Shown here: positions 26,820-38,953 of the stretch, piece by piece
How the letters are laid out: each line of letters begins with the position of its first letter
Numbering within the stretch: position 1 is the first letter of the stretch
Source of the DNA: Alicyclobacillaceae bacterium
GTDB taxonomy: Bacteria; Bacillota; Bacilli; Kyrpidiales; Kyrpidiaceae
Assembly (NCBI GenBank): GCA_029961045.1
Contig: JASBVN010000004.1
Span: forward strand, 124,001-188,000
Direction of reading: 5' to 3'
DNA: 64,000 bases
Notes under the pieces: generated by a model
Seen by the model: the letters and a program-made list of their open reading frames with translations, nothing else
Database searches by the model: none
Told to the model about the DNA's origin: nothing
Translations under genes and position numbers: made by a program

Positions 26820-28142
26820 ATGGAAAAAGTCGTAGTCGTCGGGGCCGGATTGGCGGGATCGGAGGCCGCATGGCAGATTGCCCGCCAAGGGGTGCCGGTG
26901 CGGTTGTACGAAATGAGGCCGGTGGTTCACACTCCCGCCCACCGGACGGATCGCTTTGCCGAGTTGGTGTGCAGCAATTCTCTGCGGGGGGCCGCCCTGA
27001 CCAATGCCGTGGGCTTATTAAAGGAAGAAATGCGCCGCCTCGGGTCCCTTATCATCCGGACGGCCGACCGGCACTCGGTTCCCGCCGGAGGGGCTCTGGC
27101 GGTTGACCGCGAGGCGTTTGCCTCTGCTGTCACCGAAGCGCTGGAATCGCATCCGTTGGTGGAAACGGTGCGGGAAGAGGTTCCGGAGATCCCGGAAGAG
27201 GGGATCGTCGTCATCGCCACCGGGCCCTTGACGTCGGAGAGGCTGCACCGCTCCATCGCCGAGTGGACGGGAGAGGAATACCTCTACTTCTACGATGCCG
27301 CCGCGCCGATTGTGACCCGGGATTCCATCGACTGGGATAAGGTCTACGTGGCGTCCCGCTACGGGAAAGGGGATGCCGCTTACGTCAACTGTCCCATGAC
27401 CGAAGAAGAATTTGACCGGTTTTATGAAGCACTGGTTTCCGCCGAGACCGTTCCTCTGCGCCCATTTGAAAAGGAAATTTATTTCGAAGGTTGCATGCCC
27501 GTGGAGGTCATGGCCCGCCGGGGCCGGCAGACTTTGCTCTTCGGACCGTTGAAACCGGTTGGGCTTCCCGATCCGCGCACCGGCCGGTTGCCCTTTGCCG
27601 TAGTTCAATTGCGCCAGGACAACGCGGCTGCAACGTTGTATAATATGGTCGGTTTTCAGACCCATTTGAAATGGGGTGAACAAGCCCGCGTATTCCGCAT
27701 GATCCCGGGTTTGGAAAACGCCGAGTTCGTCCGCTACGGCGTCATGCACCGCAACACGTACATCAACTCTCCGAAACTGCTGCTGCCGACCTATCAGACC
27801 CGGCGCCGGTCCACTCTGTTTTTTGCGGGTCAGATCACCGGCGTGGAAGGGTATGTGGAATCGGCGGCTTCGGGGTTGATCGCCGGCATCAACGCCGGGC
27901 GGTTGTTTCGGGGCGAAGAGCCCTTGGTGTGGCCGGCGGATACGGCCATGGGGAGCTTGGCCCGATATATCACGGAAGCCGATCCCAACCACTTTCAACC
28001 CATGAATGCCGCATTCGGCCTATTGCCGCCGCTGGAGCACCGCATTCGGGACAAAGCGCGGCGTTATGAGGCGATCAGCGAGCGGGCGCTGGCTTCCTTG
28101 GGGCGGTTTGCCGAGAAACACCTGGCCCAGAAGGTGGGATGA
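26820..28142 (+). CDS. trmFO: Methylenetetrahydrofolate-tRNA-(uracil-5-)-methyltransferase TrmFO
   Basis: [50 protein letters not shown]. Confidence 0.96.
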   Translation: MEKVVVVGAGLAGSEAAWQIARQGVPVRLYEMRPVVHTPAHRTDRFAELVCSNSLRGAALTNAVGLLKEEMRRLGSLIIRTADRHSVPAGGALAVDREAFASAVTEALESHPLVETVREEVPEIPEEGIVVIATGPLTSERLHRSIAEWTGEEYLYFYDAAAPIVTRDSIDWDKVYVASRYGKGDAAYVNCPMTEEEFDRFYEALVSAETVPLRPFEKEIYFEGCMPVEVMARRGRQTLLFGPLKPVGLPDPRTGRLPFAVVQLRQDNAAATLYNMVGFQTHLKWGEQARVFRMIPGLENAEFVRYGVMHRNTYINSPKLLLPTYQTRRRSTLFFAGQITGVEGYVESAASGLIAGINAGRLFRGEEPLVWPADTAMGSLARYITEADPNHFQPMNAAFGLLPPLEHRIRDKARRYEAISERALASLGRFAEKHLAQKVG

Positions 28143-29065
28143 GGGGAATGAGCGCAACGGAACAAGTGGGCACGGACGCGGTTCTCGAATTTTTTATCCG
28201 GTATCTGGAAACGGAACGGCGATTGTCGCCTCAGACGGTCCGCGCTTACGCTCACGACGTGGTTCAACTGCAGGTCTGGATGGAATCTCGCGGAATCCGG
28301 CACTGGGACGGCGTCACTCCGGCCGGACTCCGGGATTTTCTCGGCGATCTGTGGGCACGGGGTCTGTCCCGGCGGTCGGTCAACCGCCTGCTGTCCGCCC
28401 TGCGGACATTTTACCGGTTCTTGAACAGGGAGGGTTGGGCGACCAGGAATCCCCTGGAAAAGATCTCGTCCTTGAAGCAGGAGAAAAGAATTCCAAATTT
28501 TTTGGATGTTGAAGAGGTGTTCCGGTTGATGGCGGCGCCCGACGACGGGACGCCTCTTGGCTTGCGGGACCGCGCCTTGTTAGAATGGCTGTATGCAACC
28601 GGTGTGCGGGTCGGGGAGACGGTCGGTCTGACCGTCGGCGACGTGGATCTGGCCGGAGGAGCGGCGTTGATCCGGGGAAAAGGGGGAAAGGAGCGGTATG
28701 TGGTGTTCGGCCGGGCCGCCCGGGGAGCACTGGAGCGGTACCTCTCGGAGGGGTGGCCGCGATTGAGAGGGTCGCCTCCCGAACCCCGGGCGCCGCTGTT
28801 TTTGAATTATCGAGGCGAGTCTCTCAGCGATCGGAGCGTGAGGCGGATCGTCGACCGGTGCATGGCTCGTGCGGCGGCACAACGCAAAATCAGTCCCCAC
28901 GTGCTCCGGCACACCTTTGCCACCCACCTGCTGGACGCCGGGGCCGATCTGCGGGTCGTGCAAGAATTGCTGGGACACGCGAGTCTCCGTTCGACCCAGA
29001 TCTATACGCATACCACCCAGGAACGCCTTCTCCAAATTTATTTGCAAGCCCATCCGAGGGCATAG
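28139..29065 (+). CDS. xerC: Tyrosine recombinase XerC (CodV)
   Basis: [52 protein letters not shown] catalytic motifs. Confidence 0.93.
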   Translation: MRGMSATEQVGTDAVLEFFIRYLETERRLSPQTVRAYAHDVVQLQVWMESRGIRHWDGVTPAGLRDFLGDLWARGLSRRSVNRLLSALRTFYRFLNREGWATRNPLEKISSLKQEKRIPNFLDVEEVFRLMAAPDDGTPLGLRDRALLEWLYATGVRVGETVGLTVGDVDLAGGAALIRGKGGKERYVVFGRAARGALERYLSEGWPRLRGSPPEPRAPLFLNYRGESLSDRSVRRIVDRCMARAAAQRKISPHVLRHTFATHLLDAGADLRVVQELLGHASLRSTQIYTHTTQERLLQIYLQAHPRA

Positions 29066-29070
29066 GGGGG

Positions 29071-29622
29071 ATGATCCGGGTGCAACCGTTGCACGGGACG
29101 ACGGTGTTTGCCATACTGGATCGCGGACGCGCGGTGATGGCCGGGGACGGTCAGGTGACCATGGGCGACTCGACGGTTCTGAAACACGGAGCCAAAAAGG
29201 TGAGGCGGCTCTACCACGGCCGGGTCTTGGCCGGATTTGCCGGAGCGGTGGCCGATGCCCTCACCTTGTTTGAACGGTTTGAGGGAAGCTTGGAGAGCCA
29301 CGGCGGCAACCTCCCCCGAGCAGCGGTGGAAGTGGCCAAAGCCTGGCGCACGGACCGTCTGTTGCAGCGTCTAGAGGCCATGCTGGTGGTCTGCGACCGG
29401 GAGCACCTTCTCCTGGTGTCCGGCAGCGGAGAAGTCATCGAGCCGGACGATGGCCTCTTGGCCGTCGGTTCCGGGGGCCCATACGCGTTGGCGGCGGGCC
29501 GGGCGCTCAAACGCCACGCTCCCGACCTGTCTCCGCGGGAGATCGCTTTGGCGGCCATGCGCATTGCCGCGGAGATTTGCGTCTACACAAACGACCGGTT
29601 TGTGGTGGAAGAATTGAGCTAG
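29071..29622 (+). CDS. hslV: HslV (ClpQ) protease subunit
   Basis: [15 protein letters not shown]...[49 protein letters not shown]. Confidence 0.95.
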   Translation: MIRVQPLHGTTVFAILDRGRAVMAGDGQVTMGDSTVLKHGAKKVRRLYHGRVLAGFAGAVADALTLFERFEGSLESHGGNLPRAAVEVAKAWRTDRLLQRLEAMLVVCDREHLLLVSGSGEVIEPDDGLLAVGSGGPYALAAGRALKRHAPDLSPREIALAAMRIAAEICVYTNDRFVVEELS

Positions 29623-29625
29623 GGG

Positions 29626-31026
<1,401 letters not shown>

Positions 31027-31048
31027 TTCCGGATAAGGAGGATGTCCC

Positions 31049-31831
31049 ATGGATTTATTGAGCAAGACCCGGCGCATCAATCGCCTGTTGCAGCGCTCGG
31101 CGGGTCAGCACGTGGAATTTATGGAAATGGCCCAGGTGTTGCGGGATGTCATCGAGAGCAACGTGTTTGTCGTGAGCCGGTCCGGGAAGATTCTCGGATA
31201 CGCCATCATGACGGAGTTTGAAGGGAACGTCGCCGACAGCGAACTGTTGCAGCAGCGGAAATTCCCTCCGGAATACAATTACGACCTGCTGCGTCACGAG
31301 AGGACCGCTGCCAACATCGACGATCCCCAGCCCTTTGCGGTTTTCACCCCGGAGATGAACGCCCTTTTCCCGAACAAGTTTACCACCCTGGTTCCGATTG
31401 TGGGCGGGGGCGACCGGTTGGGGACCCTGATTCTCGCCCGTTTCAACAAAGCCTTTGAAGAAGACGACCTGCTGCTCGGGGAGTACGGAGCGACCGTCGT
31501 GGGGATGGAAATCCTTCGGGCCCACTCCGAAGAGATGGAGGAAGAAATGCGGAACAAAGCCATCGTGCAGATGGCCATCGACTCGCTGTCCTATAGCGAG
31601 CTGGAAGCTGTGGAACACATTTTTGAAGAGCTCAACGGCAAAGAAGGACTTCTGGTGGCCAGTAAAATCGCCGACCGGGTCGGCATCACCCGATCGGTGA
31701 TCGTCAATGCCCTGCGCAAACTGGAGAGCGCCGGAGTCATCGAGTCCCGTTCTCTGGGAATGAAGGGCACTTACATCAAAATTTTGAACGATAAACTGTT
31801 GCCGGAACTGGAGCGCGTGAAGAATCGCTGA
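31049..31831 (+). CDS. codY: GTP-sensing pleiotropic repressor CodY
   Basis: [53 protein letters not shown]-terminal w[47 protein letters not shown]. Confidence 0.97.
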   Translation: MDLLSKTRRINRLLQRSAGQHVEFMEMAQVLRDVIESNVFVVSRSGKILGYAIMTEFEGNVADSELLQQRKFPPEYNYDLLRHERTAANIDDPQPFAVFTPEMNALFPNKFTTLVPIVGGGDRLGTLILARFNKAFEEDDLLLGEYGATVVGMEILRAHSEEMEEEMRNKAIVQMAIDSLSYSELEAVEHIFEELNGKEGLLVASKIADRVGITRSVIVNALRKLESAGVIESRSLGMKGTYIKILNDKLLPELERVKNR

Positions 31832-31853
31832 CGACGGAACCGATTTTGAAACG

Positions 31854-31884
31854 GCACCCTGATTTAGGGTGCTTTTCATTTTTT
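31854..31884 (+). terminator. Terminator after codY
   Basis: GCACCCT-GATTT-AGGGTGC followed by TTTTCATTTTTT. Confidence 0.8.
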
Positions 31885-31965
31885 GGCTTTGCAATGGGCG
31901 GCGAGCAGGAGAATGGCCGGATCTGACGAAACTTATTTTGAATTATTCCAGAGAGGGGGAGGATC

Positions 31966-32373
31966 GTGAATCTGTTCGCGACGGGCGCCCTCCAGTGGTT
32001 GCCGCGCGCCCTCGACGCCGCCGCCCTCCGGCAGAAGATGATCGCTGGAAACGTGGCCAACGTCGACACCCCCGGGTATCGTCGCCGGGATGTGCGTTTT
32101 GAAGAAATGTTCCGGGAGGCTCTGAGCCGGCCGGCGCCTTTGGCCGGCCTCCGGACCGATCCCCGGCATTTCGCAATCGGGGCGACTCCCTTGTCCGAGG
32201 TGGCGCCCCAGGTGGTGGTGGATGAGGGGACGGTGTACAGCGCAAACGGCAACAACGTGGACATGGACCGGGAAATGACGCTGCTTGCGGCCAACCAAAC
32301 CGAATATTTGACGGTTTTGGAAGATACCAACCTGCACTTGGCGATGTTGCGGTATGCCATTAACGGGAGGTAA
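31966..32373 (+). CDS. flgB: Flagellar basal-body rod protein FlgB
   Basis: LRQKMIAGNVANVDTPGYRRRDVRFE; first gene of fla/che operon. Confidence 0.93.
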   Translation: MNLFATGALQWLPRALDAAALRQKMIAGNVANVDTPGYRRRDVRFEEMFREALSRPAPLAGLRTDPRHFAIGATPLSEVAPQVVVDEGTVYSANGNNVDMDREMTLLAANQTEYLTVLEDTNLHLAMLRYAINGR

Positions 32374-32379
32374 AAGGAG

Positions 32380-32847
32380 ATGGGGTGGCTGGACGGTTTT
32401 TCCATTAGCGGTTCCGGTTTGAGTGCCCAGCGGCTGCGCATGGACGTCATCGCCAACAACATCGCAAACGCCGACACGACCCGGCGTTCCGACGGCCTTC
32501 CCGGTCCGTACCGCCGCCGGATGGTGGTGTTTGAACCGGACTCGGGGGAGGCGGGATTCGGTTCCCTCTTTCGGTCTATGCTCGGCGGAAACGGGGCGCA
32601 GGGCGTTCGAGTGGCCGGCATTGTAGAAGATCCCGGGCCTTTGCAATTGAAATACGATCCAGACCACCCGGACGCGATCAAAGATCCGGCGAGCCCCCTA
32701 TACGGGTATGTGCAATTGCCCAACGTCGATATCGTCACGGAGATGGTGGATTTGATTTCGGCTTCCAGGGCCTATGAAGCCAACGTGACGGCGTTGGAGG
32801 CGACGAAGATGATGGCGGTCAAAGCGCTGGAACTCGGAAGAGGTTAG
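32380..32847 (+). CDS. flgC: Flagellar basal-body rod protein FlgC
   Basis: FSISGSGLSAQRLRMDVIANNIANADTTR; C-term SRAYEANVTALEATKMMAVKALELGRG. Confidence 0.93.
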   Translation: MGWLDGFSISGSGLSAQRLRMDVIANNIANADTTRRSDGLPGPYRRRMVVFEPDSGEAGFGSLFRSMLGGNGAQGVRVAGIVEDPGPLQLKYDPDHPDAIKDPASPLYGYVQLPNVDIVTEMVDLISASRAYEANVTALEATKMMAVKALELGRG

Positions 32848-32859
32848 GAGGGATAGACG

Positions 32860-33165
32860 GTGATTCAACCGGTGGAGTCCGTCTTGTCCGCCGGTCCGGG
32901 TGAAACCCGCGGAATGTCCCGGCCCTCCGGGACTCCGGAGCCGGCCCCGAGTTTTGCCCAGCTGTTCGGTCGCGCATTGGACCGGGTGGGTGAATTGCAG
33001 CAGCGGGCGGATGAAGCGGTGGCTCAGTTTGTGGCCGGCCAAGGCGTCGACGTCCACGACGTCATGATCGCGGCCCAGGAGGCGTTCCTGGCGTTGCAGT
33101 TGGTCGTGCAGATTCGCGACAAAGCGGTAGAAGCGTATCAAGAAATGATGCGCATGCAAATTTGA
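32860..33165 (+). CDS. fliE: Flagellar hook-basal body complex protein FliE
   Basis: FVAGQGVDVHDVMIAAQEAFLALQLVVQIRDKAVEAYQEMMRMQI. Confidence 0.92.
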   Translation: MIQPVESVLSAGPGETRGMSRPSGTPEPAPSFAQLFGRALDRVGELQQRADEAVAQFVAGQGVDVHDVMIAAQEAFLALQLVVQIRDKAVEAYQEMMRMQI

Positions 33166-33189
33166 TGGTGCTGCGGGCGGGGTGAGGGT

Positions 33190-34707
33190 GTGAATCAACG
33201 ATTGCGCGAGTATGCGGAAAAGTGGGTCCGGCAATGGCAACAGCTCGACGCGAAGCGTCGACGCTGGGTCGTCGTTGGAGCGGGTCTCGCGGTCGTTCTC
33301 CTCGTCGCGCTCACATGGTACGCTCTTACGCCCCGCTACGTGGTGGTCTTCGAGAACTTGGACGCTAAGGCCGCCGGGGAAGTGACGAATAAGCTGGAGG
33401 AATTGAAGATTCCTTACCGGACCTCGGGCGGTCAGGTCCTCGTGCCCGAACAGGATGCCGACCGTGCGCGCATGCAATTGGCCATCGCGGGGCTTCCCAA
33501 ATCGGGATATATCGGTTATCAGGACTTGTTCGGCAACACGAGCATCGGCGGAATGAGCGACAACGAATTCAACATCAAGACTCTCATGGCACTGGAGGGA
33601 AGCCTGGCCGGTACCATCCGTCAGATCGACGGGGTGGAGGACGTCAAGGTGCATTTGGTGATGCCCGAACAGCACCTGTTTGTCGAGCAACCCACGGGCG
33701 AAGCGAAGGCCTCGGTGTTCGTCAAAATGGCTCCGGGGGCCCGGCTGAGCGGCGAACAGGTGGCCGGGATTCAACAACTGGTCTCTCACTCCGTCAAGGG
33801 GTTAAAGCCCACCGACGTGGCCGTCGTGGATCAAAACGGAGTCCGCCTCGACAACGCCGACGAAGGGCGGGCGGCGGTCGGAACGGCCGACAAGCAGATC
33901 CAAATCAAAAAGCAATATGAACAAATGATCGCCGACCGGCTTCAGGCGGCCCTTCAGCGGATGGTCGGTCCGGGCAATGCGGTGGTGACCGTCAATGCCG
34001 TGCTCAATTTCGACCAGGTCAAATCGACCGAGAATGAGGTCCGGCCGGTTGTGGGGCAAAGCGGGTTACCGATCAGTGTCCAAAAATCGAATAAGACGGG
34101 TACAGGCACCACACCCGGCGGTGTGCCGGGCACGACGACCGCCGGCGGCGCGGGGCCGGGAGCTCCGCAAACGTACCAAGCCGTCGGGGGAGGCACCAGC
34201 AATTACGAAGAGAACCAACAGACCATCAATTACGAGGTCACCCGGATCGTCACCGAGCGGGTGGGGCAGCCCTTTGTGGTACAGGATCTGACGGTTTCCG
34301 TACTGGTCAACGGGAACGCCAACGACCGAAACCAGATTGAAGCCATCCGGAACTACGTGCTCGCTGCGGTCGGCTATCCGACCGACGGGTCCATGAACAA
34401 CAAAGTCAACGTCACGGCGTGGGCATTTCGAGGAGCTCCCGCAGAGGCGGAGCCCTGGTGGAGGCAGTACGCCTGGTTGTTGGCACTGGGAGCCGTCGCC
34501 GCAGCGGCGGGAGTGTACGCATGGTTCCGCCGTCGCCGCCGGAAAGAAGAGGTGCAGCCGGTGCCCGAGGCTCCCGCGGTGCCGAGCCTTCTCGAAGAGA
34601 CGAAGGTGCCCGAGGCGGAGCAACGCCGGCGCGAAGTGGAGCAACTGGCCAAAACCCGGCCGAAGGAATTCGCAGAATTGTTGCGGACGTGGCTGGCGGA
34701 GGAGTAG
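33190..34707 (+). CDS. fliF: Flagellar MS-ring protein FliF
   Basis: Two TM helices; LDAKAAGEVTNKLEELKIPYR; SSIGGM-like linker; position between fliE and fliG. Confidence 0.94.
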   Translation: MNQRLREYAEKWVRQWQQLDAKRRRWVVVGAGLAVVLLVALTWYALTPRYVVVFENLDAKAAGEVTNKLEELKIPYRTSGGQVLVPEQDADRARMQLAIAGLPKSGYIGYQDLFGNTSIGGMSDNEFNIKTLMALEGSLAGTIRQIDGVEDVKVHLVMPEQHLFVEQPTGEAKASVFVKMAPGARLSGEQVAGIQQLVSHSVKGLKPTDVAVVDQNGVRLDNADEGRAAVGTADKQIQIKKQYEQMIADRLQAALQRMVGPGNAVVTVNAVLNFDQVKSTENEVRPVVGQSGLPISVQKSNKTGTGTTPGGVPGTTTAGGAGPGAPQTYQAVGGGTSNYEENQQTINYEVTRIVTERVGQPFVVQDLTVSVLVNGNANDRNQIEAIRNYVLAAVGYPTDGSMNNKVNVTAWAFRGAPAEAEPWWRQYAWLLALGAVAAAAGVYAWFRRRRRKEEVQPVPEAPAVPSLLEETKVPEAEQRRREVEQLAKTRPKEFAELLRTWLAEE

Positions 34708-34711
34708 ATAA

Positions 34712-35719
34712 ATGCAAAGACCGACACAGTTGACTGGAAAACAAAAGGCGGCTGTGTTGCTGATTACCCTCGGCCCCGAAACGGCGGCCGAAGTGATGAA
34801 ACATTTACATGACGACGAAATCGAACAACTGACTCTTGAAATGGCCAACGTCCACAAAGTGGACTGGAAGTACAAAGACATCGTGTTGGAAGAGTTCCAC
34901 CAAGTTTACCGGGCAAAGGAATATATCGCCAAGGGAGGGATCGAATACGCCCGGCAAGTGTTGGAAAAAGCCTTGGGGCAACAGAGGGCGATGGAGATTT
35001 TGAACCGTTTGACCGCCTCCTTACAAGTCCGGCCCTTCGACTTTGCCAGGCGGGCGGATCCGATCCAAATTCTCAATTTTATCCAAAACGAACACCCCCA
35101 GACGATCGCGTTGGTGCTGTCGTATTTAGAACCGCAGCAAGGCTCGCTCATCCTTTCCGCCCTGCCTCCGGAGTACCAGGTGGAAGTAGCCCAGCGGCTG
35201 GCGGTCTTGCAAAGCACCTCGCCGGAGGTGTTGGATCAGGTGGAACAGGCCCTCGAAAGCAAACTTTCCGCCCTGTCCGTGCGGGATTTCACCCCCGGCA
35301 GCGGCATTGATTCGTTGGTCAAGATTCTCAACGGGGTGGACCGCTCGACGGAGAAGACGATCCTGGAGGCCCTGGAGATGCGGGCCCCGGATTTGGCGGA
35401 GGAAATCAAGAAACGCATGTTTGTCTTCGAGGATATCGCCTATCTGGACAATCGTTCCATCCAGCGCATCATACGGGATGTGGACACCAACGACCTCGCC
35501 CTCGCCCTGAAAGCGGCCAGCGATACGGTCAAGGAGGCCATTTTCCGGAACATGTCCAAGCGCATGGCGGAGACCTTCAAAGAGGACATGGAGTACATGG
35601 GCCCCGTGCGGTTGCGGGATGTCGAAGAGGCGCAGCAGCGGATCGTGGCGGTGGTCCGGCGCTTGGAGGAAAGCGGAGAGATCATCATCGGTCGGGGAGG
35701 GGACGACATTGTCGTCTAG
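34712..35719 (+). CDS. fliG: Flagellar motor switch protein FliG
   Basis: LTGKQKAAVLLITLGPETAAEVMKHL; NEHPQTIALVLSYL; MFVFEDIAYLDNRSIQRIIRDVD. Confidence 0.96.
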   Translation: MQRPTQLTGKQKAAVLLITLGPETAAEVMKHLHDDEIEQLTLEMANVHKVDWKYKDIVLEEFHQVYRAKEYIAKGGIEYARQVLEKALGQQRAMEILNRLTASLQVRPFDFARRADPIQILNFIQNEHPQTIALVLSYLEPQQGSLILSALPPEYQVEVAQRLAVLQSTSPEVLDQVEQALESKLSALSVRDFTPGSGIDSLVKILNGVDRSTEKTILEALEMRAPDLAEEIKKRMFVFEDIAYLDNRSIQRIIRDVDTNDLALALKAASDTVKEAIFRNMSKRMAETFKEDMEYMGPVRLRDVEEAQQRIVAVVRRLEESGEIIIGRGGDDIVV

Positions 35720-36458
35720 GGTGCTCAAATCCACAGGGCCCATTGTCTGGGCCGTTCACCCCCACCTCCTGGAGGTGCCGGCTTCCCGGTCCGAGGAAGA
35801 GAAAGATCAGGAGAAACCGATCGACGCCGCCGAGGCTGCCGAAGACGTCCGGCGGTTGGCCGGTAGCGTTCTGGAGGAGGCTCGGGCGGAAGCGGATCGG
35901 CTCCGGGCGGAAGCGAGAGCCGAGATTGCGGCGTGGATGGAGGAGGCGAGGGAACAGATCCGCCGAGAGCGGGAAGCCGAACTGGAGCGGGCCAAGGCGG
36001 AGGGGAAGCGGGCCGGCTGGGAAGAGGGGCGCCGGGCGGCGGAATCCGCATTTGCCCAGCGGTTTCGGGAGCTGGAAGAGCGGCGCCGGGAACTGGAGGA
36101 ATGGCGCGCCCGTTTTGCGGCGATCACCGAGGAGCACGTGGCGGAGGTGGCGATCGCCGTGGCGGAGAAAGTGGTCCGGCGCACCGTGGAGACGGACCGC
36201 GACTGGCTGGCGGGAGTGGTGTCCGAGGCGGTGCGGTCCCTTCTTCCCGCGGAAGACGTGGCGGTTCACGTCCACCCCTCGGATGTGGAGGAGATCCGTG
36301 GTGCGATCTCCGCGGAAGTGAAGGTGATTCCCGATCCCGATTTGGCTCCCGGAGACGCCCGGGTGAGGTCGGCCAAAGGAGAGGTGGACGCCCGGGTGGA
36401 AGTGGCGCTGGAAGAAGCGGCCAAGCTAATCCGGGCGACGGCGAAGGAGGCGGGGTGA
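35709..36458 (+). CDS. fliH: Flagellar assembly protein FliH
   Basis: Long acidic/basic coiled coil, then AEKVVRRTVETDRDWLAGVV; TTG start overlapping fliG stop. Confidence 0.83.
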   Translation: MSSRVLKSTGPIVWAVHPHLLEVPASRSEEEKDQEKPIDAAEAAEDVRRLAGSVLEEARAEADRLRAEARAEIAAWMEEAREQIRREREAELERAKAEGKRAGWEEGRRAAESAFAQRFRELEERRRELEEWRARFAAITEEHVAEVAIAVAEKVVRRTVETDRDWLAGVVSEAVRSLLPAEDVAVHVHPSDVEEIRGAISAEVKVIPDPDLAPGDARVRSAKGEVDARVEVALEEAAKLIRATAKEAG

Positions 36459-36462
36459 GACC

Positions 36463-37794
36463 GTGGAAGAACTGCCGTCTTGGAGGACCGAACGGTACAA
36501 GGAGGTTCTGTCCCGGTCGACCCTCTGGCGCGTGTCCGGGCGCGTCGTCCAGGCGGTAGGTTTGACGGTGGAATCGAACGGTCCCGTCGCCCGCGTCGGG
36601 GATCTGTGTTCGATCGAGACCGACGAAGGGCCCCGCTGGGCGGAGGTGGTAGGGTTTCGCAACCACCGCTTGATTCTGATGCCCTTCTCCGATCTCGACC
36701 GGATTCACAACGGCGCTGCGGTCCGGGTGGAGTCGGAGGGGCTCCGGGTTCCCACGGGCAGAAAATTGTTGGGCCGGATTCTCGACGGATTGGGGCGACC
36801 CATCGACGGCAAGGGGCCCCTCCATCCGGAGCACTGGGATCCGGTGGATCAACCCCCTCCCGATCCCTTGTCCCGGTCTTCGGTGTCAAGCCCTCTTTCC
36901 GTGGGGGTGAGGGCCATCGACGGACTGCTGTCGGTCGGACAAGGACAGAGGGTCGGGATCTTTGCCGGAAGCGGGGTGGGCAAAAGTACCCTGCTCGGGA
37001 TGATCGCCCGCTTTACGGAAGCCGATGTCGCGGTGATCGCCCTGATCGGGGAACGCGGGCGGGAAGTGCGGGATTTCATTGCCCATGAATTGGGAGACGA
37101 GGGATTGTCCAGATCGGTGGTCGTGGTCGCCACGTCCGATCAGCCTCCCTTGATGCGAATTAAAGGAGCGCTGACGGCGACGGCGATCGCTGAGCGGTTT
37201 CGGCGAGAGGGCCTGCGGGTTCTCCTGTTGATGGATTCCGTCACGCGATTTGCCATGGCCCAGCGAGAGGTCGGGCTGGCCGCCGGGGAACCGCCGACGG
37301 CCCGGGGGTATACCCCCTCGGTGTTTGCGGCATTGCCGAAACTTTTGGAAAGAACCGGAACGGCCGAGTGCGGGTCCATCACCGCCTTTTACACCGTACT
37401 GGTCGAAGGGGATGATCTCACCGAGCCGATTGCGGACGCGGTGCGGGGGATTCTCGACGGACACATCGTCCTATCGCGCAGGCTCGCCCAACAAGGGTTG
37501 TATCCCGCCATCGATGTGACGGCGAGCAATAGCCGGCTCATGCCTTACGTGGTCGAACCGGGGCACCTGCGGGCCGCGGAATGGTTTAAGGCGCTGACGG
37601 CAGCCTATTACGAAGCCGAAGACCTGATTCAGATCGGCGCATACCGGGAGGGAAGCCGGCCGGAGGTCGATGCGGCTCTGCGCTTAAGACCGAAGTTTCT
37701 GGCCTATTTGAAGCAGGACCGGCTGTCTCGCAGTTCGTGGACGGAAGCCGCCGAAACGTTGATGGAATTGTTCCAAGGGGTGTCCGACCGATGA
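36463..37794 (+). CDS. fliI: Flagellar export ATPase FliI
   Basis: GIFAGSGVGKSTLLGMIAR; GERGREVRDFI; MDSVTRFAMAQREVGLAAGEPP. Confidence 0.96.
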   Translation: MEELPSWRTERYKEVLSRSTLWRVSGRVVQAVGLTVESNGPVARVGDLCSIETDEGPRWAEVVGFRNHRLILMPFSDLDRIHNGAAVRVESEGLRVPTGRKLLGRILDGLGRPIDGKGPLHPEHWDPVDQPPPDPLSRSSVSSPLSVGVRAIDGLLSVGQGQRVGIFAGSGVGKSTLLGMIARFTEADVAVIALIGERGREVRDFIAHELGDEGLSRSVVVVATSDQPPLMRIKGALTATAIAERFRREGLRVLLLMDSVTRFAMAQREVGLAAGEPPTARGYTPSVFAALPKLLERTGTAECGSITAFYTVLVEGDDLTEPIADAVRGILDGHIVLSRRLAQQGLYPAIDVTASNSRLMPYVVEPGHLRAAEWFKALTAAYYEAEDLIQIGAYREGSRPEVDAALRLRPKFLAYLKQDRLSRSSWTEAAETLMELFQGVSDR

Positions 37795-38228
37795 TGGATC
37801 CGAAAAGGGTCGCCCGCATCCGGGGGGTGCAGGCGGACATGCTGAAACTCCGGAAAGCGGAATGGGAAGAGAGTGAACGGCTGAAGGACGTTCGACGGCA
37901 TGCCTGGGAACGGTGGACCGCCGCGGTTTCCCGGGCGGTAGAACCGCGCGCAGGCCCTTCTCCGGAATGGACGGTTTGGCGGATGTGGGCGGCTTACGCC
38001 GACGGCAAAGCCCGGGAATCGGAACAGGCGTGGAAAGAGGCGGAGGAGGAATCCGCCCGCCGCCGGGCGTTGATGGTGGAACAGTGGCGGTCCACGAAGG
38101 TCTGGGCGAACTTGGAACAGCGGGTTGTGCAGAATTGCAAGCGAGAAAACGGGCGACGGGAAGAGAAGGTTCATGAAGACCTCTTCACGGCCCGTTTCAG
38201 AGCAGAGAGGGATTGGGACCGCCTATGA
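37791..38228 (+). CDS. fliJ: Flagellar export protein FliJ-like
   Basis: Charged coiled-coil of 145 aa directly after fliI; ATGA overlaps on both sides. Confidence 0.68.
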   Translation: MMDPKRVARIRGVQADMLKLRKAEWEESERLKDVRRHAWERWTAAVSRAVEPRAGPSPEWTVWRMWAAYADGKARESEQAWKEAEEESARRRALMVEQWRSTKVWANLEQRVVQNCKRENGRREEKVHEDLFTARFRAERDWDRL

Positions 38229-38953
38229 CCGCCAAACTTTCAGTGCGCTGGGTAGTCGGCGTCGGAATCCTGGCACTGGTGTTGACCGCGGTCATTTCCG
38301 GAACGCTGCTGGCGATTTTGGGATACCCGGTGATATCGAAAGTCAAAGACACCTTCCAGGGCGTTTGGCAGCGGGTGGGGCCCCGTCCCGCCGCGCCGGC
38401 CGACGCAGACGCGGCAAAGGTGCGCGAATTGCAGGCGAAGGTGGACGAGCTTCAGGCCCAATTGGACCAGGCGAAGCGTCAATTGGAGCAGGCGAGGAGT
38501 TCGAACTCCGTCCCCGGTTCGGCCGCCCCAGGGGCGACACAAGCGGCAGGGGCGACACCAGCGGGGAGGCAGGCGAGCCGGGCGCCGGTGGCCGCGAATA
38601 GCGGGTCCCCGCCGCCGGATTTCAGTCAAATGTACGCTTCCATGGCTCCGGCCCGGGCGGCGGCGATTCTCCAACAAATGCGTCCGGTGGAGGCGGCTCT
38701 GATTTTGAACGGGCTGTCTAACGAAGACCGGGGCGCCATCTTGGAGAAAATGGACGCCCAGACGGCGGCGAATCTCATCCGCACGATGGAGCGGATTGCG
38801 TCGATCGTCCAGGGGCTCCCTTCCCCCAAGGCGGTGGCGGATCTCGCCCGGCTGCCCAAAGACGATCAGTCCGCCGTTCTTCAGAAGCTCGACCCCGGAT
38901 TGGCGGCTCAAGTGAGTCAACAGCTGGATCTGATTCAACCCAACGGGGGGTGA
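38225..38953 (+). CDS. MotE/YlxF-like flagellar protein with MgtE-N-type helical domain
   Basis: One TM helix, coiled coil, then MAPARAAAILQQMRPVEAALILNGLSNEDRGAILEKMDAQTAANL. Confidence 0.75.
   Translation: MTAKLSVRWVVGVGILALVLTAVISGTLLAILGYPVISKVKDTFQGVWQRVGPRPAAPADADAAKVRELQAKVDELQAQLDQAKRQLEQARSSNSVPGSAAPGATQAAGATPAGRQASRAPVAANSGSPPPDFSQMYASMAPARAAAILQQMRPVEAALILNGLSNEDRGAILEKMDAQTAANLIRTMERIASIVQGLPSPKAVADLARLPKDDQSAVLQKLDPGLAAQVSQQLDLIQPNGG

Noticed and set aside
24477-26942. 821-aa minus-strand ORF antisense to topA
   Set aside because: Product is a His/Arg/Leu/Pro-rich mirror of the topA frame, typical of high-GC third-position bias; topA itself is unambiguous.
28139-29065. Tyrosine recombinase as evidence of an integrative element
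   Set aside because: It is the XerC/CodV homologue in its conserved topA-trmFO-xerC-hslV context, not a mobile integrase.
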